Shown: piece after piece, positions 51,087 to 61,375 of the stretch
Layout of the letters: each line of letters begins with the position of its first letter
Numbering within the stretch: the stretch's first letter is position 1
Assembly: GCA_900239685.1 (NCBI GenBank)
Contig: OENT01000016.1
Location: forward strand, 62,001-126,000
Source of the DNA: Rotaria macrura
Taxonomy: Eukaryota; Rotifera; Eurotatoria; Philodinida; Philodinidae
Length of the DNA stretch: 64,000 nt
Reading direction: 5' to 3'
Position numbers and translations under genes: made by a program
Notes under the pieces: generated by a model
Told to the model about the DNA's origin: nothing
What the model saw: the letters and a program-made list of their open reading frames with translations, nothing else
Databases searched by the model: none

Positions 51087-54000
51087 ATGGAGCAAAAAGG
51101 ATTACCGAAAAAGTATTTACAAGCGCCTTACACTCTGGTTGGACTTGACTTGTCACAGAACAAGATACAGACTTCACTGGTTGATCAAAATATGCTGAAA
51201 AAGGAACGGATATTCGATTCTCTCAGTACTTTCGAAAATTACATTATCAATAACACGGGACAAGCACACCTCTTGCTGATTGTTTCTGGAAATCTGTTGG
51301 AATCGATGAAGACGCAAATCGAAAAATATGAACAAATAGACTCAATCTTCATGTATACAGTGTCGCTTGATGGCAAAGAAGAGTTTCATTTCATCTATTC
51401 GAGGCCAGACAGACGGAAATACTTGAATATATCTATGCAATTATTGAAAAAATTCTGGTTCCTCTTAGGTTTATTGTTTGTGATGATGTGTGCCTACGTT
51501 TACCCTTCTTTGGGAAGCACTGGTGGATATATTCATTCTGAATACTCAATCCGATGGGGCTGTGTTATCATTATATTTTTCCTGAGTGGCTTGGGATTAA
51601 AAACTAGCGGACTTAAAAATGAAATATTGTTTTTTCGGTTGCATTTTTTTGTTCAAATTTTCAATCTCTGTCTATTTCCATTCACAGTTTATGGCATCTG
51701 TCTTTTACTTGCCCAGTCATCAATGAATAAGGTCTTGCTTGGAGGAATCATCATAATGTCTTGCACATCGACGACAATATCTAGTAACGTAAGGATCTAT
51801 AAACTTCATCTCGTAGGGGGTTTTCGTATAGTTTCTATTGGGTTTATTTTGTTCGCTGCAGGAGTGGGCAGATTCCGTGAATTCTGAACCCTTGAGAAAT
51901 TCAAGGAATTCAAGGAATTCACGGAACCCAAGGAATAACTCATTTATTAGTATATCCGGTCCGAAAGATGAAGCAAAGCCCGAAAATGTCATGAGAAGCA
52001 TGATGGTTAAGGATTGTAAGGATCGCAAAGAATCCAAAAACTCCTAGGATCTCAAGGAGTCCTAGGATCTCGAAGAATGCTATGACAACAAGGAAGTTCT
52101 CGATATCTTTGGATTCAGCGAGATTCCTGAATTCCTGTAGAACCTTGGATTCTGTGAATTCCTCAAGGGTTCAGAATTAACGGAATCTGGACACGTCTCG
52201 TCTTTGACTCTTAAAACAAAACAATTACTGTTCATATTGATTTAATGGATTCCTAACGATTGGCCTGAAGTCATACTCGAAACTCAACAAGATTTTATAC
52301 TGAAATTGAGATTTGCCGGTTCTCAAATTTTACATTCTCTCATTTTGTAGGATATATGTGAAGAAAGTTTGCTACTCAATGTTGCCACTAGCTCCTGGCT
52401 TCATTGATTCCGCAAACTTGTCTCACATTCTTACAAAAAATACCGATATCTGAACTGAGAACAATCTTGTAAGTTTCAATTGAACGGCACGAGTCTTTTA
52501 TAAAAACCCACAGAGATTGTTTCCGATCTTGTTACTCCTAAAAGCCTTTAGGAGTTACCCAAGAAAGGTTTCCGAAATAACAGAAACCTAAGCGATCACT
52601 ATTCGTCCAATGTTGGACACTCATCGTGGAAACCCATTAAAAGTTTCCAAGATGCAAAACAGCTCATTCTGGAATACACACTATTCCTAAGCACTTGTAT
52701 GTTTTAGAATGTAATACATTCAAAAGTAACCACAGCCTCTTCCTATACCAATGCGTATTTCTATACAACTGAAAACATGTATGCTTTCAAAATCAGTACA
52801 GTATTAATACCGTTCTTCAAGTCCATCGATCATCGCCATATCGAACAAGCAAAAGAAATATATTAGTTATAATGTGTAAATAAATTTACCTTAAATTGGC
52901 TATTCGGTTGCTATTGATCTAGAAAAAAACAGCCAAAAAATGATTGATTTTTCTGAATTATTGAAATAGGAGTTACACTCAGTTTCTCATCGATTATTGG
53001 GATATTTTAAAATAAAGAAAGAAAGCTATCACTTCTGAGAAATCGTAATTACGCTTAAAAATACAATATAAGACTTTGTTTGATTCCCCTTGAATTTTAT
53101 TGTGCATACGTATAAAATATGATTTTCATCCGAATAAAAATCATTATTATTATACTTTCCCTCATGTATTCAACACTCACAATAGTTTGAAAGTGTAAAG
53201 GTAGGATAAAATCATCTCAGAAGATTGAAATAGTTGCTGATTTCGACGGGAAATTAAACACAGAAATAACAATATCTAAACAATACGTTGTAGGAAATAT
53301 ATCGGCAACGTTTCATGAGCTGGCTAATCTCTCAAACTTCAGAATATTCTAAAACCCTTTCAGTTTCCGATGAAAAACTTCTGAAGCCCACAAAGCACTT
53401 TTATAAAGTTTCAGCTACCAACTCGGTTTTCAGTACCAAGAAAACGTTCTTCTGTAAAATTTAACGAGCGTTGAAATCAGTATTTTTGGCAACCTCCTGA
53501 TTTTCGACGATTCTGGAAGCTAAACAGTATTATGAAAAACCTTTAAATTGTTTGAAATCCCTTTCATGAAATTAATATGGTTTGCAAATGGACTTCAGTA
53601 GCAATCTTGGCTTTATAGAATACCGAATTGTTTTTATAAGACACTCCATTATTACTGATCATCATTTGTAACATCTTTGAACGCGATTCTTCTTCTTGAG
53701 TAGCGTTTTATTATTTTAATCAGAATAAAACATTTTCGACGAAGCGTATTCCACCGTAGCTCTTATGAATCGTTGGCCTTGTGTTTAGGTTGTGATGACG
53801 AAAAATGCAGGTGGTAATGAATCAGTTGCTTTAGTGAATGCGGTTCTTGGTAACATTCTGGGAATATTTATATCGCCGGGTCTTATTTGGTTCTTCATGA
53901 GAAATGAGAAATTCGACGTTCTACAGCAACCATATTCCAGCAGCGACTATTATCGAGTTGTAACCAATCTAACATTGGTGGTCTTGATTCCATTACTTAT

Positions 54001-54544
54001 CGGACAAATAATTCATCGCATCTGGACAGAAAAAGTGAATTGGGCAAAAGAAAAGTTTCATTTTACAGAACTGAATAGTATTTCATTGTTAATGATACTC
54101 TGGTCGGTCTTATGTGACTTCTTTGGTAGCAAATCAGCAAATACAGTGAATACATTAGATTTCTTTATCGTTATCATTCTAAATGCGACATTCTATATCT
54201 TCTTTTCATTATTGGCTATGTTCATGGCAAGACTCCCTAATGTGTCCATTTGTTGCAAGCAAACAAACGGGCACGATGAATTACAATTGCTCACCAAACG
54301 TGAATCCCGACCAATAACATTGATTGAACGTTGGCGATTTTCTAAGGAAGATACGATTGCTATAATGTTTTGTGCTGCAACAAAAACAGTTGCTAAAGGG
54401 TTGCCACTTATTACCGCCGTGAATGCGGCACAAAGTCCAGAACTCGCCAGTATTCTTTCCCTGCCATTGATTCTCTATCACGTAGAGCAGCTATTATTGG
54501 GATCACTTGAGGTTATTCTTCTGCAATACTGGTTAAAGCGTTGA
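51087..54544 (+). CDS. SLC10A7: SLC10A7-type transporter with an extra N-terminal domain, 485 aa
   Basis: SLC10A7 proteins are ten-helix membrane proteins of the secretory pathway and plasma membrane, linked to calcium regulation and glycosylation. Exons 51087-51788 and 53789-54544 join in phase 0, restoring STTISSN|VVMTKNAGGNESVA, the counterpart of human [21 protein letters not shown]. All ten helices are visible, with further matches FLSGLGLKTSGL, LHFFVQIFNLCLFPFTV, LIPLLIGQIIHRIW, AIMFCAATKTVAKGLPL and LSLPLILYHVEQLLLGS. Residues ~1-118 are absent from other SLC10A7 proteins: TLVGLDLSQNK..., FENYI..., HLLLIVSGNLLES, IDSIFMYTVSLDGKEEF. This pattern resembles a domain I recall at the N-terminus of many bdelloid proteins. 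A TTTCAG acceptor lies 42 nt before the ATG, with an in-frame TGA between, so the start is firm. AATAAA lies 26 nt past the stop. The 2.0-kb intron carries a MITE. Confidence 0.87.
51869..52189. mobile_element. 321-bp MITE in the SLC10A7-type intron
   Basis: Terminal inverted repeats of about 28 bp with one or two mismatches: CAGATTCCGTGAATTCTGAA at 51869 and, on the complement from 52189, CAGATTCCGTTAATTCTGAA, both followed by CCCTTGAG. The interior carries short repeats of AAGGAATTC and of CTAGGATCTC. No coding capacity and no clear target duplication; the superfamily is not assigned. Confidence 0.82.
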
Positions 54545-56652
54545 CATGTAAACACAACGGAAAGAATTCAATAAACTTGTTGGTTGTGATGAAACTCTTG
54601 AACTTTGAGCCTTGCCGAATCATAAGCAAAAAGAATGTTTCTGTGATAGGTCAAATCATTTTCTTTTCCTACTTAAAAGGTTACTATTTTCAATAAAAAC
54701 GTAATTGAACAAGAGAATCTGTGTACAATATTGTAGAGAAGAGAATTTTTTTCACGAAGATCTCATCTGACAAGTAACCATGCTAGAAATAGTAAGTTTC
54801 TATTTTTTTATATCTGTAATTTGTATGAAGTCGTATCTAAGACACTATTTGAAATACTTTCTATGCCTCTTTTAGAAGTATATGTAGAGATAGGTGTCAT
54901 GGACAATATCCTATTGAATTTCGACAATTACGATGCACAATAAAAGTTATTTAGTTTTCTACTGATATTGATTTCGTCGTAAAAAAGAAAAAGAAGATCG
55001 AGTGTTTGATTGAGAGTACTAACCATATGCCATTTCAAGATAGTCCCATGTAATATCATCGATCTTGTGTTTCTGATAATGTCAACTTGACAACGTGTAA
55101 AAGTGTCAGCTTGTGCTTTCAGTCCCATGTAAAGACTCATGAGGCTCTAGACATGCTGTGTTTTTTTCTTTCAGTAGAGTGAAGTAGTTTGCTAGATCTT
55201 TGTGCGACTTCTGTTACATATGTGCCGGTCAACCTTTCCGTTTCAACAACTGAAAACTTATTAACCACCCATAGAGAACAGATAGAGTTCGTGTTATGAT
55301 CATGATCTTCGCTTCAAAGGACAAAAGACAATTTTACTAGTTTGAATTCATGCGTATTCCCATCTAGAATAAAGCGCTGTGTTTTAACCGGTAAAATTTC
55401 CAATAGATTCGTTTATGTAAAAGCTATGATTATTTGATGAACAAATCTTCCCCTGTACGTGTCAATGTTTTGAAATATTCTGGGGATTTCTTTTCACATC
55501 GATGCAACTGTCTTCTCGGCACAATCCTATAAGAGAGAGCATAAGATTCTACATCGTTTAGTTGCCGCACAGTTATAGTGAACCTACTATTTATCAAGCT
55601 GTCTTTCTCTGATCATTAGGTTCACATGAACCTTCATATTTGGGCAATAGTCTTTTTACAAATTATAGGGTTATCGTAATATGAATTCATTATAGTCATT
55701 TCAGAATTTTCTGGCAGATTTGTTTCTTGAAATCATATTATATTGTGTTGACTACATTAGCATATGCATTAAATTGTTTATCTTTTAGGTGTTTGCTAAA
55801 GCATAAGTTAAGAAAAGAGACTAACATGTAACAGAGTATATTAATATGTTTCATCAAAACTCAGATTCGAGTAGCCTTAAAGTCTATTGAACAAACTGCC
55901 TAATATAAATATATAGTGGTCATCTATTCACTTCCTTTCAATATGATTATTCTCCGTTTTCATACATGTCAACATCGTCTGAATTTTGTGTAACCAAAAA
56001 GAAATGGTTGTTACAATAAAAGGAACAAAAACGAAATTTATGGTTCGACAAAAGATGATTAGTGAATGTTCTATTGATGCATGAGAAACTAAATGCACTT
56101 ATTAAACTGATGTTGAACAGCAAATTAATTATGTGAACATTTTTTAATAACACTCATGTTCTTGAATCACAATAAGAATCTATTTGAGATTGTGGCCATT
56201 CGATGAGTTTGTAAAGATTAAAAATTAAAATGGGTCCACAAAGCTACGGAGAAACATAACGACAACAAATTCACAAAAAATGTAGGATTGAAATATAAAG
56301 GCAGATTAAAAAGATATCACTTGAATTCGTTGGTTTCAAAATAGCGTTTCTAAGAGCATGCTTCAGAAATAATCTGAGTTAGGCAAACTCTGATGTTTTC
56401 AAGCGTGCTCTTAAATATCTCTGTACAGATGGTAACAACAATCCGATGATATTACAGAAGAAGACATTTATTATTTATTAAGTCACCATGAACAGGCAAA
56501 GATAAGAAATATTAACATGAAACAAAGCAAAAACACAGTGTCTCTTATCTTCGAAGTGTTTTATGAAGGAATTTAAAAAGTATTTTTCCAATGAGATAAC
56601 TATTGTTCTGACGAGAGCGAAAGCATAAACACACAGACAATATCATTTAAGT
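54545..56652. other. intergenic between the two transporter genes
   Basis: About 2.1 kb. It begins with the 3'-UTR of the SLC10A7-type gene. Minus-strand frames at 54928-55140 and 55947-56153 have no motif. The promoter of the peptide transporter should lie in its right part. Confidence 0.45.
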
Positions 56653-58499
56653 ATGGTTCAGGATATTGAGTTGAGCAGTGAAAACGTGGATGAAAAAATA
56701 ACTGTCGCCTCAGCTCTCGGTACTGAGGAAGTTGAACCAACGGCCGACGAATTAAATACGTTGAAACACATCACTGACAAAATACCACTGACCGCTGTTA
56801 TGATTATCGTCTGCGAATTTTGTGAGCGCTTCGCCTTTTTTGGACTTTCTAGTCTCTTTCAGAATTATATCCAGTTTCCAGTACCTGGTCCGCATGATAA
56901 ACAATCGGGTGCGCTCGATCGTGGGCAACGCACTGCCACTTTATTAACAACGTTTTTCCGATTCTTGTGTTATCTGACGCCGATTTTTGGTGCTATCCTA
57001 GCCGATCAATTATGGGGTAAATACAAGACAATTCTTGTAGCATGTATAACTTACATGGTCGGTCTTCTCGTTCTCGTCCTGAGCAGTGTGCCAGGAGCGA
57101 TTAACGCAGGTCTTGCTTTTCCTGGTTTGATTGTGGCAATGATCATTGTGGCTTTAGGTACGGGTGGTGTGAAGAGTAATGTTAGTCCATTGATGGCTGA
57201 ACAATATACTAGAACAAAACTAATCGTCAAAGGTAAAGAATGGAGAAACATTATTGAAGAAAAATAAAATTTAATTCTCGTTTCTAGAAATCAGAGGAGA
57301 GAAGAATATTATCGATCCGAAACTGTGAGTCTATTATATAGCTCATTTCTGATTTCATCACATTGCATTGTCAGCGTTCTAGAACGTTGCAATCCATGTT
57401 CAACTGGTTCTATTGGGCTATCAATTTGGGTGCACTATCGTCCCTTATTACGACTAATATTGAAAAGTACCACTCGTTTTGGCTCGCCTATCTTCTGCCT
57501 ATGCTTGTATTCGTTGGCTGCATCATTGTTCTGATTTTTGGTCGCCATCGATACATTCAAAAAGCTCCAGATGGTTCATTGATCATTCGTGCATTTCGAG
57601 TAACAATAACAGCCATTCGGATACGATGGAGATACGGTAAACAGGAGAATGGCCAACATTTTTTGGACTACGCCAAAGAAAATTCATCAAACAGTCTTCA
57701 CAATGATCGGGAGGCAGTAATTGAATCAAATGACAATCAATTCATTGAAGATCTCAAACAAGCATGGAATGCTTGTCGTGTCTTCGCTTTTTATCCATTT
57801 TATTGGATTTGCTACAACCAACTGGTAAGTAATATGGTATCGCAAGCTGCTCAAATGAATGTCGGTGAGACATTGTTTTCTCATTAGATATTCATGGATC
57901 GACTGTAAATTTTCAACTTCTTTCTAGGTCCATTACCTAATGACATTTTGCAAAACATTGATCCAATTGTTCTACTTATTTTTATTCCAATCTTTGATCT
58001 CTTGATCTACCCTACTTTACGACGAGCCAACATCAATTTTAATTCAATCCAACGCATCACATGTGGTTTCTTTTGCGTATCCATGGCCATGGCTTGGACA
58101 GCTCTTGTGCAACATTTAATTTATTCTACTGGTCCAAACTACGCCTACACCACCAAGCCGTGCTTGGACTGTCAAAAATTCAACAATATCACTGCTGCTT
58201 GGCAAATTCCATCGTACTTTTTTGTCGCTATCTCCGAAATTTTCGCTTCGATTACTGGTCTCGAGTATGCTTTCACACAGGCACCATCATCGATGAAGTC
58301 TGTCGTCATGTCACTGTTTCTCTTTACATCGGCAATCGGTAGTGCCTTGAGTTTCATACTCGTACCAGTAACTGTCGATCCGAAGTTACTGTGGATGTAT
58401 GCAGCACTGGCGATTATGGCTTTCGTTGTCGCTATTGTATTTTTTCTATGCTTTCGTAATGAACAGAAGAAACATGGAGAAAGATCAGCGCATACATAA
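56653..58499 (+). CDS. fungal-type PTR2 proton-coupled peptide transporter, 556 aa
   Basis: POT/PTR2 (SLC15) family symporters import di- and tripeptides with protons at the plasma membrane. Four exons: 56653-57232, 57288-57324, 57383-57864, 57928-58499. Seen: acidic N-terminus with EPTADELNTLKHITDKIPL; CEFCERFAFFGLSSLFQNYI (the ExxER signature); GTGGVKSNVSPLMAEQYTRT; the splice-restored NIIDPKLTLQSMFNWFYWAI; SQAAQMNVGPLPNDILQNID; FVAISEIFASITGLEYAFTQ; and about 12 helices. Order and wording match ascomycete/basidiomycete PTR2 (GxIKSNVSPLIAEQYT, VDPALTIQRIYMIFYW, LPNDILQNINPLT) much better than animal SLC15A1/2, which have a long extracellular domain not present here. All three introns are short and host-like, so if the gene was transferred it has gained introns. 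AATAAA lies about 58 nt past the stop. Confidence 0.9.
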
Positions 58500-58680
58500 A
58501 TTTGGTTAGTCAGTCTCTTTCTTTGTATTGTCGTCTTGCCATTCAAAATGAGCATCAATAAATATTAGCTGTAGCAAGACAACTGACAGAGCTTTTCTTT
58601 TCCCATGTTTTGTCCGGCATTGCTAAATACGTAACGAAATTCTCAGTTATCACAATTGTACACTCAAATGACAACATATC

Positions 58681-58917
58681 AAGGGGGAAACAGTTGATTT
58701 CTGTGATTATTCTATATTTGAATCAGTTGATTTAAATCAGAAAAATCACAGAAATCAAGAAAATCGGATTTAAACTGTCCCTCCCTAGATTTATATTTCG
58801 AACAATAAGGATATTAAATTTCATCATTTCAATCGGTTCACTAGTATTTTTGATTTCTTAATTTTTTTGATTGAAAATTGATTTAAACGCACAAAAGTCA
58901 ACTGTTTCCCCCTTTGC
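58681..58917. mobile_element. ~237-bp MITE with GGGGGAAACAGTTGA ends
   Basis: The left end AAGGGGGAAACAGTTGATTT (58681) is matched by the complement of the right end, AAAGGGGGAAACAGTTGACTT (ending about 58917), and similarity continues for roughly 30 bp. The interior is AT-rich, with internal repeats of AGAAATCA/TGATTT and no coding capacity. It begins about 180 bp beyond the stop of the peptide transporter. No target duplication was clear. Confidence 0.72.
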
Positions 58918-59025
58918 AACTTATCCATCTGTGCGTTGAAAAATCCATGAAGAAATATCCCTATGGAGAATGAGTCGCAAAATATTTTGAGAATATAATA
59001 CATAAGCGCGGAAAATGTACTGACT

Positions 59026-59907
59026 CGGCTTGTCCACGTAACGCACTACTTCGGCGATCAAGTTTTTGAAAAAAACTGTTTTTCGAAATGAACCGATCTC
59101 CACACATGATTAGATGTAGGTTTTTGCGCTGACAACGAATTTAATATTCTTTCTTGAAAAAAGTCGTATTTTGAAAACCAAAACGGTGTTTTAAAATTTT
59201 GAAGAATCATAATTTTAATTTCTCAAGGAAGAAAGTTTTTGGAAAACGTTTGATTATCATAACATTCGATATAGAATTTAATTCTCTACGAAATATCGTA
59301 TGGATTTTTAACTTTCACTTCCGAAGGCAAATTTTATATTGTTGTACAGTTTTCAACTTTCCTTGTCAATAACGAGCTTCCGCTTCATCGTAGCTACTTG
59401 GTTTTTTTAGCAGACATTATACGTCGAGAAAAGATCGATTGCTGTAAAAACTAAATAGATCTGAGCACGTTGAGTGACCCGAAATCGATCGACAAAAAAG
59501 AGTGTTACGGCGTTACGAAAAACGTCACAGCGTTACGTCTTATTTTTTCATTTTTTATATGAATAACGAAAGTTAGGGAAAAGTTTTTTTATCATTGAAA
59601 AGCACGTTTCATGCTCTGTAAAGTTGATTCCAGGTCTACTTTAATTGGAGACCGTCATTCTCAAGCAATTGAACGATGAGTCAGAGCGTCGTAAACTCAG
59701 CATCCCTGTATGTCTCAGTGTTACGTGACAATAAACCATGTCTGTAAACTATAAAGTTCGATCAAAAAACATCACATTTATAATATAGATAGAACCCGTC
59801 GAGCTGCATTGATTTGCGTTTGAATGAACTTTCTAGCTATAAATGTTCTCGAGACATTTCGAAAAACAGACTGCCAAAATGTCACAGCGTTTCGCTTGGA
59901 CAAGCCG
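59026..59907. mobile_element. 882-bp TIR element flanked by GACT
   Basis: The ends read CGGCTTGTCCACGTAACGC (59026) and, on the complement from 59907, CGGCTTGTCCAAGCGAAACGC; a second conserved block CTGTTTTTCGAAATG follows about 50 bp inside each end. GACT stands directly outside both ends (59022-59025 and 59908-59911), a likely 4-bp target duplication. The centre holds GCGTTACG/CGTTACG motifs near 59511-59540. No transposase is present. Confidence 0.7.
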
Positions 59908-59911
59908 GACT

Positions 59912-61026
59912 ACAAATCGAAATAAGGAAGGAGATGATTGAATTGAAACAATGATTTCAAATGATTCGTCCACATTATCATGATCAACATTTCGGATCAT
60001 TTTTGAATTACGAAGAGAATATCGAATAATCAACCCTCATCCTATCCATATACAGTTGGTCATAAACTTTTAATGGATTCATGATAGTATCCTCAATTCT
60101 TCAATAGCTATGTACAGAAGCAAGAAGTCACGAAAACACCATAAAACAGTTTTCATCGTATAATCTCAACTTGGTACACAGTTGATCCCTTTTGTGCAGG
60201 GATAAAGAATCTTAAAAATTTGATGAAAATGTCTGTGAATGTTACTCGCAGATAGAGATTTTTCGCATATTTTTTCTAATGCAATATTCATTTAGTATGA
60301 ATCTATTGATTCTGTATCAAACTTATTTTGGTGACACTCTTCTTGTGTAAGAATCCGTTCTACGCAGCAAATCACATATTCTCTTAATTTTCTTTGCACA
60401 ATTATCGTCAAAAGGTGAACTTGGTTTTGTATTTGTATTGATATAAATATCTAAACATGTCATATCCTTAATAACAAAAATTCTACTCCTAAAGAACTCC
60501 ATTCAAACATAATGTTTTTCTTTGCAATCAATTCATGGTTAACATGTTTGTGTTTCATAAACTTATCAATAGTAAATCATTTTGTTTAATGATCATGTCA
60601 AACAAACACAACCAAAGACGTTTTTCTCATGTATTCTAACAAAACTAAATCATTTTTCCATATAATCTCTGAGGGAAGAATGTGTATTGTGTCTCTGAAA
60701 TCTCCATGAAGATCGTACACACACATGTTATGTCGAGCTTGGTGATCCTATCTATACATACAAACATGAGCGACTGAAATTAATCTTTTGAATTCGGATC
60801 ATGATGGTAATCATAAGTGATTTATTTCTCAACGAAAAACAAGTTTGAGAAAAATTCTGCAATACTGATTAGTCGAGACACTTTTCAACAATAACACCCG
60901 ATGATCATATTGGGAGAGTTCGAAATAGGAGATGGTTATCTATAAACATGACGTCAGCACTATTGATCCGTAGACAGGAAGTGACATGAATCAGATGATG
61001 TGACCTATCGGTGGTCGTGAAACAGC
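59912..61026. other. intergenic, no gene seen
   Basis: About 1.1 kb between two TIR elements, AT-rich, with no open frame of note and no recognised RNA gene. Confidence 0.5.
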
Positions 61027-61028
61027 TA

Positions 61029-61375
61029 CCCCGTGAAAAAATATTGGATTATAGAAGATTTGAATGAATTATAAACAGATTTTTCTGCACCAAAATTCAA
61101 ATTATAATTGATTGAAATCGACGAAACCAACGATAATTTGATTTTCAATCAAATAATAATCTTGAAACTTCCTTAAAATTTTGATTGAAATCATATGACC
61201 TGGATTCAATAGGATTTTAATCAAAATTTTACCGAATTTTTAAGATTATTGTTTGATTAAAAATCAAATTATCGTTGGTTTCCTCGATTTCAATCAATTA
61301 TAATTTGGATTTTGGTACCGAAAAATCTGATTATAATCTACTTAAATCTCCCATAATTTGATATTTTTTCACTGG
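61029..61375. mobile_element. mariner-like MITE flanked by TA
   Basis: The element can fold over almost its full length. The left end after TA reads CCCCGTGAAAAAATATT and the right end on the complement reads CCCAGTGAAAAAATATC, with TA directly outside both (TACCCC... and ...GGGTA), as for Tc1/mariner insertions. The arms stay similar for over 130 bp, including AACCAACGATAATTTGATTT on the left and its counterpart on the right. No transposase frame. Confidence 0.78.

Noticed and set aside
52538..52562. Short hairpin ACTCCTAAA/TTTAGGAGT in the SLC10A7-type intron
   Set aside because: About 9-10 bp only and no T-run or gene context; not a terminator in a eukaryote.
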